A stretch of 64,000 bases of DNA. Source: Porticoccus sp041395745 (GTDB lineage Bacteria; Pseudomonadota; Gammaproteobacteria; Pseudomonadales; Porticoccaceae). The stretch is taken from positions 496,001 to 560,000 of the forward strand of contig JAWKZV010000001.1 of the NCBI GenBank assembly GCA_041395745.1. Reading direction: 5' to 3'. A program made the translations under genes and the position numbers. Below are positions 38,003 through 48,260 of the stretch, piece after piece. The notes under the pieces were generated by a model. The model saw only the letters and a program-made list of their open reading frames with translations. It was not told where the DNA came from and did not search any database. Positions within the stretch are counted from its first letter, which is position 1; each line of letters begins with the position of its first letter.

Positions 38003-41000
38003 TATTTATTTTCCCGCCAGTAGGTTCTAAGTATCTCTACACCGCTTGGCAGACCGTCATCTTCAACGTGCTCAGTACCTACATAGAAATCCACTCTGGT
38101 ATTGCCATCAGCGTCGGGAATGAATAATGCCACGACTTCAGGCGGGATGCCTGGCTGTTTCAGGTCGATATAGTCTTTGGACAATACGTTTTCTCCTGTG
38201 ACGAAATCCATCGCATAGAGCCTTCCCCCACCCAGGTGCTCTACACCACAAGTCGTGGTGACAGCTGCGGTACCTTCGGGCAAATAGGAGGTGTAAACTG
38301 TTGTTCCTGAAATGGTGAGTGGTGAACGAAGAAATTTCTCACCATTCTCGGTTGCATCCTTATAAAAACCGTGGGGGGCATTTGTCACAGAATTTGCCGG
38401 GCCATTAGTAGGGTCTGTGAGGTCCAATAAGTCGCTGTTATCTATGGCTGTATATAGCGGAACACATGTGTCAGTGGCTGGATTACAATTGTCCGCAGGA
38501 TCAGGCGGTGGTGCTCCGTACACATTTTTTTCGAAAATGGCATAAAGCCGGTCGGTGATGTCCGTATTTTTGGGGTGGGCCATGTAGCCGCTACCAAAGG
38601 TCAGGACAAAGAAGGGCGTTTTGCCAATTTTTTGTGATAGAGCGACTGTCGGTCCTGTATAGAAGCGGCGGAATTGTCCCGCATCAGTGAGATTGGCAAT
38701 TTCACCGCCGGTGGCGAAATCAGCAGCACTGGTGGTGGTGCTATCGATATCAATTCGCCAGACATGTCCTAGAATGTCTACGGCAAAAACGATGTCATCC
38801 ACACCATCAGCATCCATATCCGCAACAGTAAGATTTCCCGGAATACTGTTTGCCATGGGCAGATGCAGCGCGTGGACATCATCTCCAATATTGTTGTCAG
38901 CATTGTTGCCAGCGGACCATAACAGTGCCCCTGTAAGGGCATCAACCATGTAAATAGCCGCGCCCTTGTCACCAATTGTAGGGGCTGTGGCGTCGTCATG
39001 AACACTGTCATAACCACCGCTCAGGAACAGAACGTCCTTGGTTGTACAGTTTTGTCCATCACTATCGCAATTCCAATGGACTTTTGAGCGTACAGGTTTT
39101 GACCAGCTTTCGCCCATATCCTGAAAACCGGCGCTGCCTCCAAAAATTGTCCACATTAGCTTGGGCGCGTTTAGATTGGTTGTGTCCAATGCATAATAAT
39201 TTTCGCCTCCGCGTCGCATACCAAAATAAGCGTAGACATGGTCGCCGTCACTGGCATCAATAGTAATGTCCGCATCATCGGGGTTTTCTTCACGCCAGAT
39301 AGTCAAGGGGCCATCAAGCCCATAGGAGCGATCTGCATCTGGATCATTGTCGAAGTAGACAAGCTGGTTGGGTAGCAAGTTTTTGGGAATGAAAGCAAAC
39401 AGCTCGTCACCAGTGCTGGTGTCCACCGCATGAAATGCGCCATCGTTAGAAGTGAAGAAGAGAATATCCTCTTGAGTTGAGTCTTGAGAATCACCTGTAT
39501 AGGCGACAACAACCGGTCTGCTGTGTAGCGCATCGGCCATAAAATGGGATGCATCAGTATGATCATTGTTGTTGTTGTCATCTTCCACATCAACGCCAAG
39601 TATCCAGTTGATAAGATTCTGGCGCTGTGCGGCGGTTGCGGTATCTGCCAGGCCGTAGAGCGAGTTGGTGATTAGGTCATTATCCAGCGCAATAGTATTG
39701 GCAGTGGTGTTCAGCAGAATGTTGTTGGCTGTGGCATCACCTGAAACCGTATAGATAGTTCTAGCGTTGGTGAGCCTGTTGGCCGCCCCACCTTTCTTTA
39801 CAGCATCCCCATCGGTTGTCGCTGACCAGTAACTGATAGCATTTGATTTAAAATAACCGGTGTTAGGGTCTACGGCGATCAGGTCATCGGAGCCGATGAT
39901 GTCACCATCTGTATTGATCTTGTATTTTTTGATATTGCCGTGCCAGCGCGGGTAGATATTAGGCTCGAAAATGGCGAAATATAATTCGTCCCGGTGTTGA
40001 AGCTGGTTAAAGGCATTCACGGAAACAGCAGGGGCCGTGAAGGTGGTTGAAGATGACAGAATATCTAGAATAATTTCATTAAATGCCGTTTTCAGCTCCT
40101 GGGACGAGTTCACTGTGTGATAAGTCCCGTCGCCATTTTGTGCAGCTGCTTCCAGTAGCGGCATGTCAATATCAAAACCGATGGTATGGGTTTTTACACT
40201 CTGGGGACCATCAAGATTGTCGTTGTAATCATAGCTGGCCATATAGCCCGCCAACTCATCGAGACAGGTATGGTCAGGATCTGACGTGCCATCCTGGTGG
40301 TGACATTCGCTGGTCAGGTTAGAGATGGTGCTGTCTCTGCCGGAATCGGCATAGGGCTGCCCATCCGTGAGATAAACCACGTAGTTGCTCTGACAAGAAC
40401 TGGTACTGTCTGCGACGGGGGAGTTGTAGCTGCTCCCTGATACGGCAAGGGGGTCCCTACGCGAGTTGGTGCCATATTCGACGGAGCCACCCATAAAATA
40501 CTTGTGTGCTTCCCACAGGGTTTCTGATAAGGGGGTATTTCCAGATGCATTCAGGGCATTGATACTGTTGATAATATTGGTTCTGTCAGTTTCGATATCC
40601 GAGAAATGGTGTAACACATAACCACCATTTGAACCGTCAAAACGCATCAGTCCAAAATTGAGGCCGGAAAACTCATCGACCAGATCAATAGCTGCTGCCT
40701 TCATCACATCAATTTTTACCCGTGATTGATTCCCTACGGTTTGAAGGTAAAAATGATAGTTGGCATTGACATAGATGCGATTGGTAATGCCGTTGCTGTT
40801 CCACCTGATAGCACTGTTGCGGCGGGAATCGTAGGGACCGTTTCGTCCATCGCGGGCATATTTATCGCTAGAGCTGCTGTCGATACCATGTACCCCAGCA
40901 TCGTCCTGACACTCAATGGTATTACTGGAATTGGTGGGATCTCTCCATACATCGTTTCTGGTGCCGCTGGCATCTCGCCATTCTGCTACCTTACCGATGT

Positions 41001-41348
41001 ATTCAGGGGTATTTGAGTTGGCAGCCAGATAGTCGAGCATGGCTTTACAACTGTTTCTGCTGGGATCTATGCTGACATTGCGATAGCTGTAGTTGGTCGT
41101 ATAGACGTAAACCGTGTTATTGCCGAAACCACCGTAATCATGGGAGGGGTCATAGTCCTCCTGAGTGTCGATTTCGTTCCCCATACTGCCGGAGGTATCG
41201 AAAATAAAGAGCACATTGGGCTGAAATGCCTCAGTGTCAGAGAGACATCCTGGCTAAAAAAAACTTCGGTGTCATCCCCGAGTACCGGTAGTGCCATCAC
41301 TAGTGAGACGAGTAGCGGGCCGCATGTAATACTGTATTTCCGTTTCAT
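38002..41348 (-). CDS. pilY1: PilY1-type pilus tip adhesin, one frameshift near the start
   Basis: About 1115 residues. The first 35 (signal peptide MKRKYSITCGPLLVSLVMALPVLG, in part) are in one frame; the rest starts in another with NVLFIFDTSGSM, a von Willebrand A domain with a MIDAS-like DTSGS. The frame changes in the CTCTCT repeat near 41245-41250. The C-terminal half (about 550-1070) is a PilC/PilY1 beta-propeller with the calcium-type loop DMDADGVDD. It promotes pilus extension and surface sensing. The single slip in a dinucleotide repeat could be a sequencing error or phase variation, which is known for PilC-type proteins through homopolymers. Confidence 0.88.
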
Positions 41349-41364
41349 GATCTAGTCCTCAATC

Positions 41365-41724
41365 TCAAGGAAGGATTTGAACCTTCACAACCTGGCCATC
41401 GGCCTTACGAAAGGTAAACATTGCCCTATTGCCACTCCAATTCGTTAATTCGGAGATCGGACGCTCTGCGCCAAACTGATTGAGTAGTAGCGTATTGCTG
41501 TCGAAGTGATAGCTCTTGGGTATGCACCCACTACATTCCAGTAGTTTGGCGGTCAGTGTGCCGGCTATATTTGCTTTATCGGTCATTTCTATGGTGATTC
41601 GGGCTTCTTCTACCACCTCGGTGGATTCTCTCATCACTGGCCCATAGGCCATTGCCGACGCGCTGAAGAGTAGGGTGGCAAGTAGGCTGGCTATCGTCTT
41701 GATAAATTTTCTTCGAATGTTCAT
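41365..41724 (-). CDS. Small exported protein of unknown function in the pilus operon
   Basis: A 119-residue protein with a clear signal peptide (positively charged start, hydrophobic core, cleavage near SAMA-YG). The mature part of about 92 residues has one CxxC-like pair (LLECSGC) and a predicted beta-rich tail. No family recognised. It lies between pilX and pilY1 (16 bases before pilY1), where Pseudomonas has nothing; Pseudomonas PilY2 lies after pilY1. It may be a periplasmic helper for PilX or PilY1, but this is only context. Confidence 0.7.
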   Translation of the reverse strand: MNIRRKFIKTIASLLATLLFSASAMAYGPVMRESTEVVEEARITIEMTDKANIAGTLTAKLLECSGCIPKSYHFDSNTLLLNQFGAERPISELTNWSGNRAMFTFRKADGQVVKVQILP

Positions 41725-41752
41725 AACGTAGTACCTTTAGACTGTATCTGGC

Positions 41753-42271
41753 TCATTCTTTCGGCGCGATTCGGTTAATGCCAATGCTCTGGTCAGAGCG
41801 GATACCTGTATTTTTTAGTGTCACAATGCTGTTGAACTCAAAACGATATGTGATGGTACTGGTAGCAGAGGCGATCATTTCCCCGGAAGTTTGTCCTTTG
41901 TTCTCATTGAGATAACTGACTGAAAATTCTGGAGTAAATGGGTCATCTTCAGCGGGTGCCTGAGTCAGGTCACTTGTTGCCAGGGTAACTTTTCCGGCAC
42001 TTAGCGCACTTTCAAGTAATGCTTCGTTCTGGGGTGGTTTAACCATTTTTTGGTATTGACCATTTAGTTCACTCAGGGAGCGGTTAAAGGCATTGAGCCG
42101 GAACTGGCTATTTCTGGCCATATTGGATTGAAAGCCAATGTCGGTGGTTGTTCCTATGGCAATAATGGTCAGAATTGTCAGCATGACAAGGCAGATGACC
42201 AATACTGAGCCGCGTTGCTTTGAATAAAGGGGAGATTTTTCTCCTAGAGTAACTGCGTTATCGTGCTGCAT
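41753..42271 (-). CDS. pilX: Type IV pilus assembly protein PilX
   Basis: A 172-residue protein with the leader end KQRG followed by SVLVICLVMLTILTIIAIG, a pilin-like helix without Glu5, which is the mark of PilX. Then the PilX-type NMARNSQFRLNAFNRSLSEL region. It overlaps pilW by 14 bases. A member of the minor-pilin tip complex. Confidence 0.85.
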   Translation of the reverse strand: MQHDNAVTLGEKSPLYSKQRGSVLVICLVMLTILTIIAIGTTTDIGFQSNMARNSQFRLNAFNRSLSELNGQYQKMVKPPQNEALLESALSAGKVTLATSDLTQAPAEDDPFTPEFSVSYLNENKGQTSGEMIASATSTITYRFEFNSIVTLKNTGIRSDQSIGINRIAPKE

Positions 42272-43046
42272 TGTTGTAGATCACATTATTCAGAGTGATG
42301 CTGGTGATATAAACTTGGCAGTCGTGATGTTCTGCACAAGAAATTCCAGATACATCCAGTAAGTTAAAAGACTGTGCCTCGGTATCACCGGTGCCATTTG
42401 GTTGTCCGTTGTTCACTAACAGGGCAATTCTTGCAGTGTTGATAGCGCTCCAGTCCGTTACGCTGTCAGCCGAAATGTATTGTTTTGTTCTGCGGCCGTT
42501 CTCTGACGTGTCATCATTTATGCCGTAAAGTATTTGCATGTTTTGCACCCCATCGACCAGAGGTTGTGGGCCAGTACCAAGCCAGCTGTTGGTGGAGATG
42601 TTGTAGCCTCGGCAATAGAGAGAGCTGACATTGTCCCCATCAAGGTCTACAACTGTGTATACATTGGCAATAATGTCGTTAAGAGCAACGGTATTACCTA
42701 CGCAGTCCACGTCATCTTCCGGGTCTAGAACAGCCGCAATTTGATCACTGTTTGTTCCCGTGCCATCTTTCGTACACTGAGCGCTAGCGCAATTCAGGAA
42801 AATACTATTGCTGGCATCGTCCATTGAGCTGCTGAGATAGCCAGCCATAGCAATACCCTGGTTGAGAAACTCGATGGCAAAGCGACCATTTTCCTGAATT
42901 CGCGACTGTGTGTCGGTGGTGCGATTGAGGTTGCGAGATGCCAGCATCATCCCCAATGCCCCAGCCGTCAGGATCAGGCCAAGCAGCATGGCGATCAAAA
43001 GCTCTATCAGTGACAGGCCCCGTTGCCTGGAAATGGCCGATATCAT
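42258..43046 (-). CDS. pilW: Type IV pilus assembly protein PilW
   Basis: A 262-residue minor pilin with RQRG-LSLIELLIAMLLGLILTAG and the PilW-type NGRFAIEFLNQGIAMAGYL segment. Four-base overlap with pilV and 14-base overlap with pilX support one operon. Confidence 0.9.
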   Translation of the reverse strand: MISAISRQRGLSLIELLIAMLLGLILTAGALGMMLASRNLNRTTDTQSRIQENGRFAIEFLNQGIAMAGYLSSSMDDASNSIFLNCASAQCTKDGTGTNSDQIAAVLDPEDDVDCVGNTVALNDIIANVYTVVDLDGDNVSSLYCRGYNISTNSWLGTGPQPLVDGVQNMQILYGINDDTSENGRRTKQYISADSVTDWSAINTARIALLVNNGQPNGTGDTEAQSFNLLDVSGISCAEHHDCQVYITSITLNNVIYNNAAR

Positions 43047-43588
43047 GGCCTGAATACCTGTTCAAATTTTTGGATGGTTAATGTGCTGTCCGCGTCGTCC
43101 GTGATATTTTGAGTGTCGTCTTTCACCACTTTTGAACTCCACTGCAACGTTAATGTGAAATCGGAATTTGGTGAACAGGTCAAGCCATCCGTGGCGTCAG
43201 CATCGTTGCAGGTGACCTCAAGCAGCGGCTCATCATCCGGCGGGTTGAGTAGTACTTCTTGGCTTGTGCAAAACATCTCCGCTAAATCGAAAGCGGCCAT
43301 ATCTGTCCCATTACATTCCCCGCACTTGTCTAGGTTATCGCAATCGGGGGCGGCATTGTAGCTACCAGCTTCCCGGCCATCAGGATTAGCCTTAATACGA
43401 TTGATGAGTTCCTGAGCCATCCAGACGGCATGGCTGCGCTGTGACGAGTCGAAATTTTCCTTAACCGCCTGGTATTGAAGGGAGGCAATACCCTGTAGAC
43501 CGATACTGAAGACGAGCAGTGCGATTAACACCTCAATCAGTGTTGAGCCGGTGTGGGTATTTTTATTGGGGGTGCTTAATCTGTTCAT
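43043..43588 (-). CDS. pilV: Type IV pilus modification protein PilV
   Basis: A 181-residue minor pilin: GSTLIEVLIALLVFSIGLQGIASLQ, then AQELINRIKANP, typical of PilV. Cys-rich C-terminal domain. Starts at the last base of the preceding gene's stop region (overlap of one base). Confidence 0.9.
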   Translation of the reverse strand: MNRLSTPNKNTHTGSTLIEVLIALLVFSIGLQGIASLQYQAVKENFDSSQRSHAVWMAQELINRIKANPDGREAGSYNAAPDCDNLDKCGECNGTDMAAFDLAEMFCTSQEVLLNPPDDEPLLEVTCNDADATDGLTCSPNSDFTLTLQWSSKVVKDDTQNITDDADSTLTIQKFEQVFRP

Positions 43589-44112
43589 CAGGGCGTACAG
43601 GTGGTGAGGGGGTTGTTTTTTGTGCCGGGACGACTGTTGGTTCGTCCCACTAGATTAATGGTTATCAGTGCGCCCGCTTCTTCACCGCGGTCATCACAAA
43701 GGGCCATCTCTACAGTGCTGCCGGATTCATTCAGCTGGCCGTTACTGTTGAAACTGATAAAGTCATCAGCATTGGTAACCGTGTCGACGGTCACGCCGCC
43801 CATGGAAAAGTTGAGCTCCTTGATCATGGTGTCATCTGATGCGGAGTAAGCACTGTTGCCGCCTGTATCGGCATCTGTGTACATGGATAATCCTGCTGCC
43901 CAGCCGCCGTCTGCCGGAGCCAGTGTGATGACAGTTTGGCGACTTACTGCTTCACTACGAGCTTCCATTAACGCGCCCGTCAGACTGCGGATTCCGGTTT
44001 CGATACGGGTTTTTTTGACCCACTCGGTAAAATTGGGTATGCCAAGCCCCAGTAGCACGATTAACACTACCAGCGTGACCATTAGCTCTATGAGCGTAAA
44101 CCCTTTTTGCAC
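43588..44112 (-). CDS. fimU: Minor pilin FimU/FimT (GspH family)
   Basis: A 174-residue protein with the prepilin motif QKGFTLIELMVTLVVLIVLLG and the GspH/FimT C-terminal domain (ARSEAVSRQTVITL). First gene tightly coupled to pilV, which fits FimU. A second FimT-like gene lies 162 bases upstream. Confidence 0.85.
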   Translation of the reverse strand: MQKGFTLIELMVTLVVLIVLLGLGIPNFTEWVKKTRIETGIRSLTGALMEARSEAVSRQTVITLAPADGGWAAGLSMYTDADTGGNSAYSASDDTMIKELNFSMGGVTVDTVTNADDFISFNSNGQLNESGSTVEMALCDDRGEEAGALITINLVGRTNSRPGTKNNPLTTCTP

Positions 44113-44274
44113 TTGCGCACCGCCTCGCCTGTTTTAAGGAAAAAACAAGTATAGTTGAGCCTGTATATGGATAATTAATATGCTTGACGAGTTGTGGTCA
44201 ATACGTATCTGACCAGCGGTTTTATCACTTAGATCGACGGTTTATACCCGGAAAAAGCGCATTGAAAGCAGGGC

Positions 44275-44781
44275 CTAGCAATCCGGGTCCTTCACTCGAA
44301 CTCGTCCTGTTTTCGCCAGGGAAATAGAGAATCCGTAGGGGTTTTTACTGTCTCTGGGACAATAGTGAAATGCTCCGTTCAGGGCTGTGGTGAGTCCCGT
44401 TGCGTCAAACTGGAGGTACGGTTTTCTTCTGAAGGAGCTCCAACTAAGATCTTGCGCCGAGTTGTCCAAAAACAGGTGTTTCAGGAGCTGCTCCCCGTTC
44501 TCCAAGAACCCATTCCCATTGTTATCAGCAAAGATGAGTATTTCCTGGCCCCATTCATTTACGCAATTTTCTGATCCAGGGCACAGCGTCACATTTGTTT
44601 GTAGCGTGACCGATTGAGTGCGCGAAAAGTTAATGCTGTGTATCAGAGAGTACTGTAGAGCCGTTGATTTCTGGTGTTGAAGCCAAAGAGACATTGCCGG
44701 AACAGCGAGTCCCAGCAGTACACTCAACAGCGTAAATGTGATTAATAGCTCCAGCAGGGTAAATCCTTTTACCCGTGACAT
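44275..44781 (-). CDS. fimT: Second FimT/GspH-family minor pilin
   Basis: A 168-residue protein with KGFTLLELLITFTLLSVLLG at the N-terminus and a GspH-type body (FSRTQSVTLQTNVTLCPGSENC; Cys pair, then FHYCPRD). It is divergent in sequence from the neighbouring FimU. In Pseudomonas fimT lies just upstream of fimU; FimT of some bacteria binds DNA for uptake, and the basic residues near the C-terminus (KTGRVRVKD) are compatible with that, but this is not shown. Confidence 0.8.
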   Translation of the reverse strand: MSRVKGFTLLELLITFTLLSVLLGLAVPAMSLWLQHQKSTALQYSLIHSINFSRTQSVTLQTNVTLCPGSENCVNEWGQEILIFADNNGNGFLENGEQLLKHLFLDNSAQDLSWSSFRRKPYLQFDATGLTTALNGAFHYCPRDSKNPYGFSISLAKTGRVRVKDPDC

Positions 44782-44949
44782 GTGAGAATCCTCTTCCTGA
44801 GATATTTAACTCCGATCCGTGGAGTGCAATAGAGGTCACTATACCAACAAAGGTGGTTTTTAAGAAAGCAGGTGGTGGTTTCAGGGATAATAGCGTTAGT
44901 TACTGCCCCGTTGTGTTAAGGGCTGGATCCCCGGGATTTGACTAACATA

Positions 44950-44979
44950 CCAACTAACCAAAGAGCGTAGTTTAGTTGG
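44950..44979. repeat. Inverted repeat upstream of the minor-pilin operon
   Basis: CCAACTAA and TTAGTTGG, perfect arms with a 14-base spacer. About 170 bases upstream of fimT. Could be an operator or an RNA hairpin; no known regulator site is recognised. Confidence 0.45.
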
Positions 44980-45046
44980 CCCTCAGTGAGTTTCGAGCAA
45001 CGCCAGGTGAGCACCGTTTTTCCCACCGATTATGAAACTACCAGAA

Positions 45047-45081
45047 GCCCTTAGCCAGATACAGAGGCCCTTAGCCAGATA
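45047..45081. repeat. Short direct repeat
   Basis: GCCCTTAGCCAGATA occurs at 45047-45061 and again at 45067-45081, a 20-base period. Confidence 0.7.
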
Positions 45082-45172
45082 TTTAGCAGCCTCGTTGTCA
45101 CCGGCTCTATGAGGTTGTGTTGGGTTCTCCACGCCACCTAGTACTTGGCGTGAATACACTTGTCATTTTGTA

Positions 45173-46528
45173 TTAGTCGAGCCCAAATTTCTGGAGCTTA
45201 TAACGTATTTGACGAAAGTTGATACCCAGTTCCTTTGCGGTAGCTGTTTTGTTCCAGTGATTTTTCTCGAGAGCCTTCAGCAATAGTTCTTTTTCAATAG
45301 ACACCAGGTAGTCATCTATTGAATCAAAGTCAGTGAGATCAGTCTTCACCCCTGACGGAGGGCTGGTCGTGAGTGTTGAGTTTGTTGGGGGGGGTAATTG
45401 TAGATCGAGAGCCGTGATAATTGATCCATTGCAGAGTGTAAAGGCTCTCTCAAGAGTATTTTCAAGCTCCCTTACATTTCCTGGGAAATCGTGCTGTTGG
45501 AGTGCTACAAGCGCATCTTCGGAGAGTGATGGGGCGGCAACGCCTGCATTGAGGGCGAAATGGTCAAGAAAATGCTCTGTTAGCAGGGGGATGTCTTCCG
45601 TTCTATTCCTAAGCGGGGGAACTGGTAGCTCAATAACATGTATCCGGTAGTATAAATCCTGGCGAAAGTTATTGGCTTGCACTTCTCTGGAAAGATTTTT
45701 ATGAGTCGCACTTAGAAGTCGGATATCCACAGGAACTTCTTCTTCCGCACCCACGGGTCTGACCGATTTTTCCTGAATGGCACGCAGAAGTTTGACCTGC
45801 ATGAGCAGCGGCAGATCAGCGACCTCGTCCAGTAACAGAGTGCCGCCATTGGCGGCCTGGAATAATCCCTGTTTTTCTTGATATGCGCCGGTAAAGCTGC
45901 CTTTTTTATGCCCGAAAAACTCACTTTCCATTAATTCCGTGGGGATCGCCCCGCAGTTAACCGGGATAAAGGGGCCATTAGCCCTGGGGCTCAGGTGGTG
46001 GATCGACCTGGCGACCAGCTCTTTGCCGCTACCGGATTCGCCACTGATAAAAACCGGTGCCTGGCTTCTGGCTACTTGGCGAATTTGTTGTTTGAGCTGT
46101 TCGATGGCAGCAGATTGACCAATTAGGACTGATTCTTCCGGGATATCATCATCCCGGGGTTTCTCGAGTTTTAATGCCGACTGAACCAGACTGCGCAGGC
46201 GCATCAGTTCCAGTGGTTTGGAAATAAAGTCAAAAGCCCCTTTTTTGAGAGCTTCGATGGCGATTTCCATATTGCCGTAGGCGGTAATCATGGCAATAGG
46301 CAGGTGGGGTTTGCGCGACTGCATTTCCTCCAGCAGATCAAGGCCGTTGCCATCGGGCAATTTCATATCCGTGAGGCACAAATCGAACTCTTCACTGAGT
46401 AACAATTTTTGCGCTTTTGATAATTTTGCTGCTGTGACAATCTCCAGGCCCATCTGCTCCAGAGTGAGAGACAGGAGTTCCCGGATATCGGGCTCGTCAT
46501 CAATGATCAGCACACGTTTTTTCAACAT
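45173..46528 (-). CDS. pilR: Sigma-54 response regulator PilR
   Basis: A 451-residue NtrC-type regulator: receiver domain with phospho-accepting D54 (LTDMKLPDG), AAA+ domain with Walker A GESGSGKELV and the sigma-54 contact loop KGSFTGAYQ, and a C-terminal Fis helix-turn-helix (NKTATAKELGINFRQIRYKL). With PilS it activates the major pilin gene, which is not in this window. One-base overlap with pilS. Confidence 0.93.
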   Translation of the reverse strand: MLKKRVLIIDDEPDIRELLSLTLEQMGLEIVTAAKLSKAQKLLLSEEFDLCLTDMKLPDGNGLDLLEEMQSRKPHLPIAMITAYGNMEIAIEALKKGAFDFISKPLELMRLRSLVQSALKLEKPRDDDIPEESVLIGQSAAIEQLKQQIRQVARSQAPVFISGESGSGKELVARSIHHLSPRANGPFIPVNCGAIPTELMESEFFGHKKGSFTGAYQEKQGLFQAANGGTLLLDEVADLPLLMQVKLLRAIQEKSVRPVGAEEEVPVDIRLLSATHKNLSREVQANNFRQDLYYRIHVIELPVPPLRNRTEDIPLLTEHFLDHFALNAGVAAPSLSEDALVALQQHDFPGNVRELENTLERAFTLCNGSIITALDLQLPPPTNSTLTTSPPSGVKTDLTDFDSIDDYLVSIEKELLLKALEKNHWNKTATAKELGINFRQIRYKLQKFGLD

Positions 46529-48156
46529 CAGCTTGGTCTCGGTAATAATTTTTCGGGATGTGAAAACCCGACTCGAAAATAACGGTTATCCGATGTGTCA
46601 CCACTAAAGTAATCCAGCGAAGTGTAATTGGCATCACAGAGTTCTCTCGATAGGTATAGACCTAGCCCGGAGCCATCGGTGCTTGTGGTAAAAAACGGTT
46701 CGAAAATATAGTCATGATCTTTGATGGCAATGCCCGGTCCTTTATCAAAAATATCCAGATAGGCTAGTTCGGACAAAGAATCCTTTGAAATGACAAGCTT
46801 TACCCACCGGTCACCGCATTCCTGCTCACTATAACGAATAGCGTTGTCTACTAGGTTGGTCAGCACCTGGGTTAGGTGGCCTGGGTCAAAGAAAATCTGG
46901 GTATCCTTGTTTCTGGTTTCGAGTTCAATGGTACAGTCTTTACTTTGGGTGTCTAGATATTCGATTCGGAATTTTTTTAGCCATTGGAGTAGCCAAAGTT
47001 TCTGAAATTCTGGCATTTTTTGCCGGGAAAGCTGCAAAACGCTTTCAACTATTTGGTTCACGCGGAAACAATGCCTCAAGACAATACCAAGCAGCTTTTC
47101 TGAGCTTTCATCGCTTACCTGTTCTGAAAGCAGCTGTGATGCATGGCTGATTGCTCCAAGGGGATTGCGAATTTCATGGGCGATACTGGCAGTCAGCCGT
47201 CCTAGCGAAGCCAATTTCAATTGTTGAGCATGTTGGGTCAGAGTACGAGTATCCTCAAGAAAAATAAGTGTCTGCTTCTCATTTCCTTGTGTCAGAGAGG
47301 TGAAGTTTGCCTGCAGTTCCAGGGAGGAACTATCAGCTCTAAACGTGGGTGTGCGTAGCCAGGGGTAATTTTTCCAGCGCTCCAGTTGCTGATATAAAGG
47401 TAGTACTCGCCTGAGAGGTAGGCCAGGACCTAAAGCTGAACCTGGCTTCTGTCCCCCTAAAAGTTGTACTGCTGCACTGTTAATCAGTTTTACTTCATCT
47501 TTGTTGTCGATGACAAGAATACCTGTACGCATCCGTTTAACAATGGATTCATTGAGTTTCTGCAGTTGTTCACTTTCTGTGGCTTTTTGTATGGCCAAAG
47601 ACTGTGCTGCCCGCACTCTTTGTGTCAGGACCTGAAAGACCACCGCAATGGCAAAAAGCAATATACCCAGGATACCTGCTGGAAAAATGGACTCGTTGTT
47701 TTTGCCAAGTAGAATTATGCCGGACAAGGTTTCCATCATTACGCAGATGCTTGCTAGAGCAGCCAGTAATAGAGAAAGTTGTCCGGCAACCAGGATGCTT
47801 CCTGCTGCAACGGTGGGTAACATTAAAAAACCAAGACCACTGCTTAGTCCACCACTAGCATGCATCATCAGCGTCAATGCGACCATGTCGGTCAGCAGCA
47901 TGAAAAAAATTAATTGTGTATGCTGGCGTTCTGGTGGCTTTCTTAATGGGATAAGACAAAGCAGACATAGAACTGTATATGTGGCTATAGTCGTCAGGAA
48001 AAGGTCTTGTCTTTCGCTACCAAGAATTTTGGAGGCTGTCCCAGCCAGATACATGCCAAATATTACAAATGCGAGGAGTGTACGGTAGGCAGCATATGCG
48101 CTCAGCCTCCTATCCGCTGGGTTGTTGGTGTTTGAGAATTGATCTGACGTTAGCAT
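46528..48156 (-). CDS. pilS: Sensor histidine kinase PilS
   Basis: A 542-residue kinase: about six N-terminal membrane helices (residues 20-190), a PAS-like region (MRTGILVIDNKDEVKLINSAA), the HisKA phospho-acceptor SIAHEIRNPLGAISHASQLL, and the ATPase domain (NLVDNAIRYS, FDKGPGIAI, GSGLGLYLS). In Pseudomonas PilS senses major pilin in the membrane and phosphorylates PilR. Transcribed with pilR. Confidence 0.93.
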   Translation of the reverse strand: MLTSDQFSNTNNPADRRLSAYAAYRTLLAFVIFGMYLAGTASKILGSERQDLFLTTIATYTVLCLLCLIPLRKPPERQHTQLIFFMLLTDMVALTLMMHASGGLSSGLGFLMLPTVAAGSILVAGQLSLLLAALASICVMMETLSGIILLGKNNESIFPAGILGILLFAIAVVFQVLTQRVRAAQSLAIQKATESEQLQKLNESIVKRMRTGILVIDNKDEVKLINSAAVQLLGGQKPGSALGPGLPLRRVLPLYQQLERWKNYPWLRTPTFRADSSSLELQANFTSLTQGNEKQTLIFLEDTRTLTQHAQQLKLASLGRLTASIAHEIRNPLGAISHASQLLSEQVSDESSEKLLGIVLRHCFRVNQIVESVLQLSRQKMPEFQKLWLLQWLKKFRIEYLDTQSKDCTIELETRNKDTQIFFDPGHLTQVLTNLVDNAIRYSEQECGDRWVKLVISKDSLSELAYLDIFDKGPGIAIKDHDYIFEPFFTTSTDGSGLGLYLSRELCDANYTSLDYFSGDTSDNRYFRVGFSHPEKLLPRPS

Positions 48157-48260
48157 GGCTCACATCCATAATTTCAGTGGGATTTTAGCCGAAACGTATG
48201 TCCTGTGTCGGGACAGAAGTACAAATAAGGTGGAAGGTTTTCCACGCAATGGAGGTGAAT

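Larger units (their letters stand above)
44782..45172. other. Regulatory gap between fimT and pilR
   Basis: About 390 bases without a gene. It should hold the minor-pilin promoter (minus strand). No convincing sigma-54 -24/-12 pair was found. It contains a perfect 8-base inverted repeat, a 15-base direct repeat, and a 7-base stem (CACGCCA/TGGCGTG, 45130-45152) after pilR without a T run. Confidence 0.5.

Noticed and set aside
45130..45152. Terminator after pilR
   Set aside because: A 7-base stem is present but no T run follows on the minus strand.
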